A DNA stretch of 64,000 nt from Neolewinella maritima (GTDB taxonomy: Bacteria > Bacteroidota > Bacteroidia > Chitinophagales > Saprospiraceae): contig NZ_CAKLPZ010000003.1 in assembly GCF_923081025.1 (NCBI RefSeq), forward strand, positions 434,001-498,000. The letters are read 5' to 3'. This document shows positions 51,652 to 60,437 of the stretch, piece after piece. How positions within the stretch are numbered: position 1 is the first letter of the stretch; every line of letters starts with the position of its first letter. The position numbers and the translations under genes were made by a program. Under the pieces are notes generated by a model. That model saw only the letters and a program-made list of their open reading frames with translations. It searched no databases and had not been told where the DNA came from.

Positions 51652-51966
51652 TTAGGCCAGGTGAAATACTTCCCGTAGCTCTACGCTGACGGGGCTTGCA
51701 TCCGCATTGGTTTCCATCAGCTCGCGCATGTACTGCCACCAGCGCTGGCATACGTCGGTACCGGCAATGGCCGCCCACTGCTCGTCGGAGGCCACCTCCG
51801 CGTAGCCTAATAGGGCATGCGTCTCCGCGTCGTGGAAGATGGAGTAGTTGCTCACGCCGTGTGCTTTGAGCACTTCCTGCAGCTCGGGCCAGATGGGCTG
51901 GTGCCGGCGGGTATACTCCGCTAGCTGCTCCGGGAATACCCGCATTTTGAAGGCTTTACGGATCAT
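51652..51966 (-). CDS. rhaM: L-rhamnose mutarotase
   Basis: This 104-residue cytosolic enzyme interconverts alpha- and beta-L-rhamnose. Sequence closely follows E. coli RhaM throughout: MIRKAFKMRVFPEQLAEY, RRHQPIWPELQEVLKAHG, TDVCQRWWQYMRELM and SPVSVELREVFHLA, with Tyr18 and the catalytic His22 in place. Its start codon overlaps the stop of the GH99-like gene by 4 bases, so a cytosolic isomerase is translationally coupled to an exported hydrolase. It is the best single pointer to rhamnose as product of the locus. Downstream rhamnose-catabolic genes (rhaA, rhaB, rhaD) are not in the window. Confidence 0.96.
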   Translation of the reverse strand: MIRKAFKMRVFPEQLAEYTRRHQPIWPELQEVLKAHGVSNYSIFHDAETHALLGYAEVASDEQWAAIAGTDVCQRWWQYMRELMETNADASPVSVELREVFHLA

Positions 51967-53744
51967 CGGGGGGTGGGGTAATAGACGTACTTAAAGCGGG
52001 CATTCGGGGCCGTGTCGCCGTAGCTGTAGAGTCGCATGGCGTCGCCATCCAAGCCTACCTTATCGGTCCACTTGAACTGCAGTGTCTCGCCTAGACTAAG
52101 CTGCGTGCGGGGAAGACGCAGCTCCAGCTCCCCGTACGGCGACAGGCGGACCGGTACCTCGCCGACGGTCTCCCAGGTCCAGTCACTGTCGCCGCTGCGG
52201 CTGCGTTGGAGGAGCATGACACCGGCGGCCGCGCCCGCAAGGAGGCGGTAGTCGTAGCCCAGTGCGTGGGTGGTGGAGGGGTCGGTGTCGAGCAGCAGCT
52301 GCAGGTCGTCGGGCAGGGTGGTCAGCGGGGCGGCGGGTGTGAAGCGGAGGTATACGTAGAGGTTCTCCCGGTCCTCAGCCACGCGGGTTTCGAGCAGGTC
52401 GTGGCGGCCGCTGCGGTTGGTGTACGGACCGGCACTGCCCCAGCCGGGGTGGTTGCGCGGAGCGATGTCGCCGGCGTGGTCGTAGTACACGGAGCGAACC
52501 GCATCCCAATCGGCAAACTCGCCGTCCAGCACGATGGTATGGTGGGTAGTATCACGGACGGGGGCGGCCGTACCCTTGTAGCGCCGGATGCCGTCCACCA
52601 TCTGGTAGTAGTAGTTGTCGCCGAAGGCACCGCGCACGGGCTCGATGTCGCGGCTGAACTCCGCATTGTACTGGTCGACGAAGTAGGTCTCCCCCTTCGC
52701 TACGGGCTGGCCCATGATCATCCTGGCCTTGCCGTCGGTGAAGCGCATGGCCACCCACTCGTTCCAGCCGGTGATAAAGACGAACTCGGGGTCTACCTCC
52801 AGCGCCCGCCGCCACTGCTCGGCGAAGAACAGTCCGGCACCGGAATCAATGCTGTCGGGCGCGGGCTGGCGGCCGTCGTGAAAGCTGCGCCCGATGTTAG
52901 ACACCGGGTGCTGGGCCGAGGCCACCGCGATCTGTTCGGGCACGTCGGGACTGTCGTGCCAGCCATAGTTTTGGGGGTAGTGATCGATCCAGGGCCACTT
53001 GTCCTGGCCGTCGCCGAACCACTCCTGCCCCTCGGTCCAGGCCCAGCTGCGGCGGAAGGTGAAAAAGTCCTGGATCTCTGCCGACAGCCCCTCCGGATTG
53101 CCCATCAGCAGTGGCTTACCCTTCCACTCGAACCAGAGATCGGGGTAGTACTGCTTGGCGTAGAACTCCTGGTACAGCCGCGCAGTGGTCTCGACGTGCC
53201 GGCTGTTGGTCAGAAAGGCGAGCTGGGGCACGTCCCAGCCGATGGCCTGCAGCCGCGCGAACACCGTGCAGATGCGGCGGGCCTGGGGCAGGTAGAGCAC
53301 GGCATTGGTCACGTCGAGTACGATCACGTCCACGCCGGCGTCACCGAGCAACTGGGCGTGCTTGGCGATGACCCAGTCGTCATCCGACAGGTAGTAGCCG
53401 AACACCGATTCGCCCCAGTGGTGGAAGGCCAGGTCGGGTCCGTACTGCGGGTCGTCTAGATTTTCCCATAGGATCGTACTGATGTCGTAGGGGCTTCGGT
53501 AGTCCGCCGTATCGGACAGCGGCATCACCCCCTCGTCGGGCAGCGGCGACGTGTGGGCATCGTAGCCATGGGCACCCAGCCAGGTGAAGTAGAAAATACC
53601 TACCGTGCGGTCGGGCCGTAGCGGACCGGTCAGTTCGTGCAGCGGCAGCTCGCGCCCCAGCGCATCGGTGGCCGCCCAGGTGGTGGGCGACTGGCCGTGC
53701 AGGACGCCTGCCGAAAGAACAATGTATACAAGCAGGTAGCGCAT
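51963..53744 (-). CDS. Secreted GH99/GH71-like glycoside hydrolase with C-terminal beta domain
   Basis: This 593-residue exported protein (signal MRYLLVYIVLSAGVLHG) has a TIM-barrel-like part resembling the GH71/GH99/WbsX group: VGIFYFTWLGAHG, VFGYYLSDDDWVIAKHAQLL, AGVDVIVLDVTNA and the late motif FVFITGWNEWVAMRF with a candidate catalytic Glu. From about residue 415, DGEFADWDAVRSVYYDHAGD, NLYVYLRFTPAAP and LQLLLDTDPSTTHALG resemble a CBM9-like sugar-binding domain. Sequence similarity to characterised GH99 enzymes is partial, so activity is uncertain. It lies 6 bases after the rhamnosidase and overlaps rhaM by 4. Confidence 0.82.
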   Translation of the reverse strand: MRYLLVYIVLSAGVLHGQSPTTWAATDALGRELPLHELTGPLRPDRTVGIFYFTWLGAHGYDAHTSPLPDEGVMPLSDTADYRSPYDISTILWENLDDPQYGPDLAFHHWGESVFGYYLSDDDWVIAKHAQLLGDAGVDVIVLDVTNAVLYLPQARRICTVFARLQAIGWDVPQLAFLTNSRHVETTARLYQEFYAKQYYPDLWFEWKGKPLLMGNPEGLSAEIQDFFTFRRSWAWTEGQEWFGDGQDKWPWIDHYPQNYGWHDSPDVPEQIAVASAQHPVSNIGRSFHDGRQPAPDSIDSGAGLFFAEQWRRALEVDPEFVFITGWNEWVAMRFTDGKARMIMGQPVAKGETYFVDQYNAEFSRDIEPVRGAFGDNYYYQMVDGIRRYKGTAAPVRDTTHHTIVLDGEFADWDAVRSVYYDHAGDIAPRNHPGWGSAGPYTNRSGRHDLLETRVAEDRENLYVYLRFTPAAPLTTLPDDLQLLLDTDPSTTHALGYDYRLLAGAAAGVMLLQRSRSGDSDWTWETVGEVPVRLSPYGELELRLPRTQLSLGETLQFKWTDKVGLDGDAMRLYSYGDTAPNARFKYVYYPTPR

Positions 53745-53750
53745 AGTCGG

Positions 53751-55505
53751 CTAGCGGTTTACGGTTAGCCCGTTCGGAGCATCTACCTCAGTCGCTACCG
53801 TACCGTCGGCCTGCCGTACGTGACTGACGGAGACGAGGCCGTGCTTGGTCGGAAAGGTGCCCCGGGCGTACGCCAGATCGCCCAGGTGGGGGTCGATGGT
53901 GACCGCATCACCGCCGTCGTGCAGCGTGATGCCGAGTACGTACTGGCTTAGCCAGGCGGTAGGACCGCTCGCCCAACCGTGGGCAAAACTGTGGCGGTAA
54001 CCCACGTAGCAGAACTCCCCGAAGTCGCCGTGAATGTCGTCACTGCCGGCGCTCACCAGCTCGGTGATCGGCGTGGCGTTGCGGCTGTCGTTGATGTCGA
54101 AGTCCTCCCAGAAGCTGGTGGCCCCCAGGTCGAGCATGCCGCCCCAGTAGTTGCGGATCACGTCGAGCGCTCCGGCGTGGTCGTCGGCCCTGGCCATGGC
54201 TTCGAGAATGTAGTAGCCGTAGAAGGTGGACATATTCTGTACCCCGTCTTGCTTTAGAATGTCGGTGTTGATCTGCTCGGCGTCGGCCAGATCAGCCAGC
54301 ACCATCATGGCGGCGGCCTGCTTGGTTTCGTTGTCCTGGGGTACGTGGGTGCGCAGGTGTTCGGCGGTGGCGGCGTACTTGGTCACCAGTTCCGGCCGGT
54401 CGAGCTCGGCCATCAGCTCACTGCCGGCCTCGAAGGTGAGCACCATCATGGCCTGCAGGCCGGCGTGTACCGCTTCGGGGATCGGACTGGTGGGCCAGTC
54501 CAGAAAGCGGCCGCCATCCAGGGTTTCCTTACCGTCTGCATCGATGAAGGTCTCCAGCTGGTCGAGCAGATCGACCATGTAGGTCTCTTGCTCCTTCAAG
54601 TAGTCTAGGTCGCCGTAGTGGTTGTACCAGGTCTGGTGGATCAGGATCCACCACATCGAATAGCTGCTGATGGTGTTCATCCACTGCGGCAGGGGGTGCT
54701 GGTCACGCGCCAGGTCGAGGCTGCGCGGCACTACCTCGTTTTGTCCGAACACCGTGCTCACGGTCATCACCTCGGGGTGCAGGTCGCCGACCCAGACCAG
54801 ACGGTCGCGCTTGATGCCGTCCCACAGATAGTCCTGCATATTGAGGTGCACGGTATAGGCGCCCGTCATCCAGATCTCGTCGAGCCGCTCATCGCTGCTC
54901 TCGAAGCTGCCCAGGTAGTCGAGATCGCGGTACACGAAGGCGGCCTGCACGGCGTAGAGCGGCATATCCACTCCTTCGTCCACCAGATCCAGGCGCACGA
55001 AGCGGTAGCCGGTCTCACCCACTTCGATGCTACCCAGCCAGGGCACTTCGATGACGAAGTCGCGCAGGCTGTGCTCATTGGTCGCGTTCTTCTCCCCGCC
55101 GACGGATGACATCGCCTCCATCGCCGATTCCCCAAAGCGCACCCGCACCTTCACCGGCGCCTTGTCCGGCTTGATGCCCATGCTGAGCTTGAGTCCGCCG
55201 TGGATCTCCTTACCGAAATCCAGCAGCACGCCCGCCCGGTGGGTGGAGTCGCTCTTCAGCCGCAGCAACTTGGGATCGTTGACGGCCACCTGTCCGTTGC
55301 TGGGTACGAGCAGCAGCTCCGGATTCTGCACGTAGGTGCCCGTGGTATCCGACAGCCACACGATCCGGGTGGGCGTCAGGTAGGTCTTCACCATCGGCGA
55401 GCGGTGGGCGGTAGCTGCCGCCGTACTATCGAATACGGGCGGCAGTTGGGCCAGGGCGGGGCCGCAGGTGCAAAGGATACCCAGGATGGCGAGAAAACGG
55501 AACAT
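53751..55505 (-). CDS. Alpha-L-rhamnosidase-like GH78 enzyme, short form
   Basis: This 584-residue exported protein (signal MFRFLAILGILCTCGPALAQ from ATG 55505) resembles GH78 family members with an N-terminal beta-sandwich (GVLLDFGKEIHGGLKLSMGI, VRVRFGESAMEAMSS) and the (alpha/alpha)6 barrel from about residue 215. The acid-containing motif reads WDGIKRDRLVWVGDLHPEVM instead of the classical CPQRDERLGWTGD, a variant subgroup. The C-terminal barrel motif is FAHGWASGPTAWLSQYVLGI. It is the first gene of the minus-strand operon. Rhamnosidase activity is family-based inference; other alpha-glycoside specificities occur in this subgroup. Confidence 0.87.
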   Translation of the reverse strand: MFRFLAILGILCTCGPALAQLPPVFDSTAAATAHRSPMVKTYLTPTRIVWLSDTTGTYVQNPELLLVPSNGQVAVNDPKLLRLKSDSTHRAGVLLDFGKEIHGGLKLSMGIKPDKAPVKVRVRFGESAMEAMSSVGGEKNATNEHSLRDFVIEVPWLGSIEVGETGYRFVRLDLVDEGVDMPLYAVQAAFVYRDLDYLGSFESSDERLDEIWMTGAYTVHLNMQDYLWDGIKRDRLVWVGDLHPEVMTVSTVFGQNEVVPRSLDLARDQHPLPQWMNTISSYSMWWILIHQTWYNHYGDLDYLKEQETYMVDLLDQLETFIDADGKETLDGGRFLDWPTSPIPEAVHAGLQAMMVLTFEAGSELMAELDRPELVTKYAATAEHLRTHVPQDNETKQAAAMMVLADLADAEQINTDILKQDGVQNMSTFYGYYILEAMARADDHAGALDVIRNYWGGMLDLGATSFWEDFDINDSRNATPITELVSAGSDDIHGDFGEFCYVGYRHSFAHGWASGPTAWLSQYVLGITLHDGGDAVTIDPHLGDLAYARGTFPTKHGLVSVSHVRQADGTVATEVDAPNGLTVNR

Positions 55506-55693
55506 GTGATCGACTTTAGACGAGTAATGTAGCCAGGCCAAGCGGTAGAAGTATCCTGTACTGTACGGGTGTAGCCCTACATATTCTCCGGAATGCCGCC
55601 CGTCGGAAACCCCAGCTACCCGTTGGGAAAGTAGCCTGCGCTGTGGTCGGATCAGGACGCTAGATTAGGATACACTCCTTACGCCAGACCACT

Positions 55694-56017
55694 ATGCACT
55701 ACCTAATTTTCCTAGCACTACTTGGACTACCCCTTCTCGCCACCGCCCAGGAGCGGAGCAGCTACCCGCCGGTGAGCGAGGACGAACTCAAACTGGGGCA
55801 CTACCCCCTTTTCGTGCCGGAAGAGCAACCGCCTGCGGCCACCATTCCATCACAGACCACCAGCGAGGTGAAGCCCGAACTCGAGTCAGGCCCCCTACTA
55901 CTCTGGTGCCGGCCCTACCTGCGCTACCGGCAGCAACGCGCGATGCGCCGCCAGCATCCGACGACCGCCGAAGACTACCTGCTGGCGATCCAGCAGGCCG
56001 TCCCGGTAGTGTATTGA
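55694..56017 (+). CDS. Small secreted protein, unknown function
   Basis: This 107-residue protein has a clean signal peptide (MHYLIFLALLGLPLLATAQ) and a mature part of about 88 residues that is Pro- and Glu-rich (YPPVSEDELKLGHYPLFVPE), then basic (LRYRQQRAMRRQHPTTAEDY). No family is recognised. It is divergent from the GH78 gene and converges with the DUF5722 gene, with only 10 bases between stops. It is probably real given the signal peptide and normal codon use, but a spurious frame is not excluded. Confidence 0.6.
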   Translation: MHYLIFLALLGLPLLATAQERSSYPPVSEDELKLGHYPLFVPEEQPPAATIPSQTTSEVKPELESGPLLLWCRPYLRYRQQRAMRRQHPTTAEDYLLAIQQAVPVVY

Positions 56018-56027
56018 CAACGAAAGA

Positions 56028-59000
56028 TCAGCGTCCGCCGATCAGGAGGCGGCGCGTGATCAGCTCCCCGTTTACCTGAGCGCTCAGCAGGTACAGCCCC
56101 CGGGGCAGCCCGGCGAAGCGTAGCCGGAGCCGGTCCGCACGGATCTCCGTCCGCAGGGGTACCCGCGCGCCGCGTGCGTCGATCAATTGCAGTCGCTTGA
56201 CCGAGGTGATCGGTGCTGACCACTGTAGATCGGTAAAGGTGCTGGCGGGGTTGGGATAAAGAAGGCCGGCGACGGAAGGTGCTGCTGCGGTAGTCCGGAC
56301 GGATGCCGTGGTCGGTAGTTCACCACCCGAAGTAGTGATCGGACCGGGCTCCTCGCCCGAAACCAGCGTACCGTCGCGGTACAGCGTTACCCGGTCCGTC
56401 TGCACGTAGCTGGCCACGTCAGCGTAGCTGTAGTCGTTCGTCTCGTCGAAGCGGTTGTTCTCATTGGCCGAGATCTTAAAGCGCATGTCTCCGGTACTCC
56501 CATTGGCAGGAATGACGTAATCCGTCGCGAAGCGGATCTCCAGGTAGTAGTCCGCTCCGTCCAGGGCGGGCGTCACGGCCACGAAGGTTCCTGTAATGCC
56601 GGCAGCGAAGGGGATCTCCTCGTCCACATGAAACTTCAGCGGCAGGGTGTTCTCGGTGGTGAACCAGTAGCGGGCCGTCAGTCCGGTCAGGACTACCGGC
56701 TGCTCGGACACGTTGCGCAACCGCAGGATCGGGGTAATCTTCTGGTTGCCGGGCTTACCGAGGTCGCCGTTGCGGTAGTCCACCACCAGGGCGGGCGCGG
56801 TCACGTCCACTTCGTCGGAGTAGCAGGATAGCGTACTTGCATCGAATGCGATCGCTACGCGGTAGGTATAGTCCTGGCCCGGCGTGACGGTAGCGTCCGC
56901 GTAGGCGGTCTCGGTGGTGCGTCCCACTTCGGTGAAGGCCCCGTCGGTGGTACGGCGTTCGATCACGTACTCCGCACCGGCGGCCCCGCCCGTGTAGGTC
57001 ACTGCGATGGTGGTGGGGGAGACGGTGGTAGCTGCGAGGCTATCTACGGACTGCAGGTCGATCACGAGCTCCAGGTCGTTGTCGACGAACAGGGTATCGC
57101 TGGCCAGCACCGTGCCGCCCTTGGTGATGAGGTAGGGCTGCGGTACGTTGGAGGCCACGTTGTAGAAGTCGACGAAGCCAGCCGATTGTGGGAACTTTTG
57201 TTCCCCATTGAAGCTCACGAGTACGTCGTCGAGGCTGGCGTCGCAGTTGACGATGTTCATGACCACCCGGTGGGGCGTGGTTTCGGTGGGTACCTGGTAC
57301 TGGATCTCGGACCAGTCGCTGATGCCGATGGTCGATTTATAGGGGTCGAGTACGGCGTCTTCCTCATTGGTACCGGCGGCGTTCCAGACGTACCAGCCTT
57401 CCTTCTTTTCGTTGAAGCCATCGAAGGTGCCGGGCAGTACCGTCCAAAGACCGAACTCGAGGCCGGCCTCATTGGGGTTGTCGACCCAGCGGTGCAGCTG
57501 GATATTCTCGATGGAGGGCAGGCGACCGCTGGCTTTTTTCCAGAAGTAGGCCAGGGCCGCAGCCTGGGTGGTCTCATTCGCATTCGGGTTGCGTTCGCCA
57601 TTGGAGCTGAAGCCGTTCTCGCTCAGTAGGATGGTGCGCACCTTCTTGCCGTTGTACAGCACGTTTTCCTGCCGCACGTAGGCGTCGATCATTTCCAGGT
57701 TGCGGGGCGTGATCTCCGCGGCGTTGAGGTTGAGGGGCGTCTTGGCCGGGGAGTCTTCCCACACCTTGGGGTTGAACAGGTTGGTAGGGTAGGAGTGCCA
57801 GCCGATGTTCCACTCGTAGTCGCCCTCGCGGGTGGTCAGGCGGGTGAGCACATCGAGGATGTCGCGCGACTTAAAGTTGGCGCTGCTGCCCGCTACGCTG
57901 TTCCAGTGCTTGGTGAAGCTGGCGAAGACCTTGGCCGTCGGATTGTGCTTGCGGATGGTGTAGTGCACCATGCGCATCGAGCGGTCGTAGATCTCGGTGT
58001 ACAGCTGGTAGGGTTTCTGGCCGGCGTAGGTCCAGTTAGTGTGGGCATCGACTTCGTTGTGGATGATCCACTGGTCCATCCGCCCGTACAGCTTGTCGGG
58101 CCGGCTGTAGCGCTGCGAGAGGAAGTCGATCATGGCCGTGTAGGTTTCCACGCCCTCGGCGGTGGCTACGTTGGCCATGCTGTAGGGGCTGGAGCTACCC
58201 GCATCGATGGCGTCGGGGTAAACGAAGCGCCGCCGCAGCTCCTCGTTGCCGATGTTGAGGGGCACGAGCAGTACGAGTGCGGTCTTGATGTTGCTGTCGG
58301 TACACCGCTTGATGCTGGCGTCGAGCCGCTCCACGAAGGCCTGGTTGATGTTGTAGCTCTTGCCGTTGAACTCGTGGGTGAGGGCGGAAGGGTTGAGGCT
58401 GTAGACCCCGTTGAGCAGCAGATTGATCTTCATGCTCTTGATGTCGAGGTCGACCAGGTCGTCGAAGTTACTGATCGTGCGCTCACCCAGTCCGTCGAGG
58501 CCCTTGATGGTCTCGGCCTTGTCTTCGGGCAGGTTATTGCGGGCGATGTAGGCGATATCGGTGGGCCAGCTGGTGAAGGAGGCCAGGGCGTAGGTGTCCG
58601 GTCCGGTAGCCGTGACGACGGCCCAGCGGCTGTAGAGCCGGTCGTAGTCGCGATCGGCGCGGGGATCAAAGCGGTCTACTCGCGTGGTGAATGCCCCGTC
58701 GGTGACGTTCAGCGGCAGCACAGTGGAGAAGGTGTCTTGATTGAAGCCGTATTCCTGGGGGAGGATCTCGGCGAGGAAGTATTCCCCACTTCCGCTGACG
58801 GTACCCGTCACGGTGACGCCGGTGGTATCGACCTTGACCGCATCCACACTGCTGGCAAAGGTGGAGTTGAGGTAGGCTACGAAGTCCTGATTGATGATTC
58901 GACTCACGAATTTATCGCTGGTCTGCTCGTCGATCACCTCCTGGGCGGTCGGCTTGCGGAGTTGGATGTTGCGTACGAAAATCTCTTTGGTCTCTTCCTC

Positions 59001-60293
59001 ATTCTTGCCGAAGTCGAAGCGGAAGTCGGTCCAGGCCTTATCCTGAAAGTTGTCTACGATCAGGCGGGGGTTGACGGTGAGGGTCGTCCAGCCCGTGGTG
59101 GCTGGTAGTTCCCCGGCGGCCAGCAGCTGACCGGCGTTGATGGGCGGACCGTAGAACAGCTCGAGTACGTTGTAGGCCTGCTCGGTTTTGTACTCCAGAC
59201 TCAGGATGTAGGTAGAGTCGATGTCGTAGATGTCCGTGACGGTCTCACTGCGGATCCAGGGGTCGTTGCCGCTGGTTGCGAGCCGGTAGGAGCCGTCGGC
59301 GAGTTTGGTGGCGGTGAGCCCGCTGCTGGTCAGGTTGACGTTGAGTTCGATGTCGACGGTCTCCACCTCCTGGGGCGGGGTAAACTGCTTGCGCTCCTCG
59401 TTGGTGGGTTCGCGCAGGACGAAGTTGCTCACGGTGATCGACTTGCCGGGCTGGCGGCCGAAGTCGAAGCGCAGTTTACTCACCGCGGCCGCAAGCCAGT
59501 CGATATCTCCCTGCTGCATGAACCCGGTGAAGCGGCCCGTGGTGGGGTTGGCGGGCAGGGGGCCGAAGAGCGACATGCGCGCCGGTGTCCAGGGATCGCC
59601 GAAAAAGACACGGAAGTCGTCCAACTCCTGCTCCGACTGGTAGTCGAAGGTGAGCACATAAACCTCGCTGGGGGCATAAGCGTCCGTGAAGGGCTGGGAG
59701 GCCACCCAGGGGTCGACGCCGCTGGAGGTGATGGTGTAGCCACCGCTGCCGTCGGGGGTGACGGTGGTGGCGTTGGGGTTGGTCTCGTCGGGGTTGAGCG
59801 CCAGCTCGATCACCTCGGTCGGTGCCGGGGCCCGCAGTTGCAAGTTGCGGACCGTGATCTCCGCCCCGGCCGTTTTACTAAAATCGAACCGCAGTTGCTG
59901 AAAGGGACTGTCCCAGTTAGCCACCTCGTACTTCATGAAGGCCTTGAAGGTGCGGTAGCTGCCGTCCGTAGCCGGCAGGTCGGTGAAGGTGGCCCTGCGT
60001 ACCGGGCTCACCGCACCGTAGAAGATCTCCAGAAAGTCGAGTCCGTCGGCCGCCAGGTAGTCGAAGCTGATGACGTACACCTGTTCCGGATCGTACGGTC
60101 CGGGCATGAAGGGTTGCACGGCTACCCAGGGGTCGCTGCCGGTGGTGGTGATGGCGTAGGTGCCGGCGGGTGCCTCGGTGATGTCCATCCGCTTGGCGTT
60201 CGCCACGTCCAGTTCCAGATCGAAGGTCTGTGCGCGGGCGCCGGTGCAGAGAAACGTACTGAGCGCGAAAAGCAGTAGGTAGAGGTGTTTCAT
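56028..60293 (-). CDS. Large secreted DUF5722-like hydrolase with CBM3 module and T9SS tail
   Basis: This 1421-residue protein begins with a signal peptide (MKHLYLLLFALSTFLCTGARA, ATG 60293). Three tandem beta repeats of about 150 residues follow (about 24-475), each with a DPWV/I-type core (TGSDPWVAVQPF; SGVDPWVASQPF; SGNDPWIRSETV) and likely carbohydrate-binding. Residues about 575-1015 resemble DUF5722: KSMKINLLLNGVYSLNPS, QWIIHNEVDAHTNW (Glu747) and TILLSENGFSS (Glu892), which look like the acid/base and nucleophile of a clan GH-A barrel. A FnIII-like domain (about 1085-1155) precedes a CBM3-like module (about 1165-1312: VDYRNGDLGKPGNQKITPIL, ADYYLEIRFA, TNDYSYADV). The last 80 residues (LLYPNPASTFTDLQW, GLPRGLYLLSAQ) are a T9SS type A tail. 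Substrate is unknown. Confidence 0.9.
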   Translation of the reverse strand: MKHLYLLLFALSTFLCTGARAQTFDLELDVANAKRMDITEAPAGTYAITTTGSDPWVAVQPFMPGPYDPEQVYVISFDYLAADGLDFLEIFYGAVSPVRRATFTDLPATDGSYRTFKAFMKYEVANWDSPFQQLRFDFSKTAGAEITVRNLQLRAPAPTEVIELALNPDETNPNATTVTPDGSGGYTITSSGVDPWVASQPFTDAYAPSEVYVLTFDYQSEQELDDFRVFFGDPWTPARMSLFGPLPANPTTGRFTGFMQQGDIDWLAAAVSKLRFDFGRQPGKSITVSNFVLREPTNEERKQFTPPQEVETVDIELNVNLTSSGLTATKLADGSYRLATSGNDPWIRSETVTDIYDIDSTYILSLEYKTEQAYNVLELFYGPPINAGQLLAAGELPATTGWTTLTVNPRLIVDNFQDKAWTDFRFDFGKNEEETKEIFVRNIQLRKPTAQEVIDEQTSDKFVSRIINQDFVAYLNSTFASSVDAVKVDTTGVTVTGTVSGSGEYFLAEILPQEYGFNQDTFSTVLPLNVTDGAFTTRVDRFDPRADRDYDRLYSRWAVVTATGPDTYALASFTSWPTDIAYIARNNLPEDKAETIKGLDGLGERTISNFDDLVDLDIKSMKINLLLNGVYSLNPSALTHEFNGKSYNINQAFVERLDASIKRCTDSNIKTALVLLVPLNIGNEELRRRFVYPDAIDAGSSSPYSMANVATAEGVETYTAMIDFLSQRYSRPDKLYGRMDQWIIHNEVDAHTNWTYAGQKPYQLYTEIYDRSMRMVHYTIRKHNPTAKVFASFTKHWNSVAGSSANFKSRDILDVLTRLTTREGDYEWNIGWHSYPTNLFNPKVWEDSPAKTPLNLNAAEITPRNLEMIDAYVRQENVLYNGKKVRTILLSENGFSSNGERNPNANETTQAAALAYFWKKASGRLPSIENIQLHRWVDNPNEAGLEFGLWTVLPGTFDGFNEKKEGWYVWNAAGTNEEDAVLDPYKSTIGISDWSEIQYQVPTETTPHRVVMNIVNCDASLDDVLVSFNGEQKFPQSAGFVDFYNVASNVPQPYLITKGGTVLASDTLFVDNDLELVIDLQSVDSLAATTVSPTTIAVTYTGGAAGAEYVIERRTTDGAFTEVGRTTETAYADATVTPGQDYTYRVAIAFDASTLSCYSDEVDVTAPALVVDYRNGDLGKPGNQKITPILRLRNVSEQPVVLTGLTARYWFTTENTLPLKFHVDEEIPFAAGITGTFVAVTPALDGADYYLEIRFATDYVIPANGSTGDMRFKISANENNRFDETNDYSYADVASYVQTDRVTLYRDGTLVSGEEPGPITTSGGELPTTASVRTTAAAPSVAGLLYPNPASTFTDLQWSAPITSVKRLQLIDARGARVPLRTEIRADRLRLRFAGLPRGLYLLSAQVNGELITRRLLIGGR

Positions 60294-60437
60294 GAGAGTT
60301 TGTTTCGTGATCGTGCTAAAGATCAATCGATATGTTCGTTTAAGCATCCTGTACTTACCTGGAGTAAATCATAATTTCGGTACACCAAAAGCCAAAACTG
60401 CCGCATCATGTGGCTACACTTTTAACCATACTTAACT

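Noticed and set aside
52206-53459. 417-codon open frame on the plus strand
   Set aside because: It is antisense to the GH99-like gene, whose domains and overlap with rhaM are convincing; the frame has shadow-type composition.
57795-59108. 437-codon open frame on the plus strand
   Set aside because: It lies wholly inside the DUF5722 gene on the opposite strand and has a Val/Gly/His-rich composition typical of antisense frames in GC-rich DNA, with no recognisable domain or signal.
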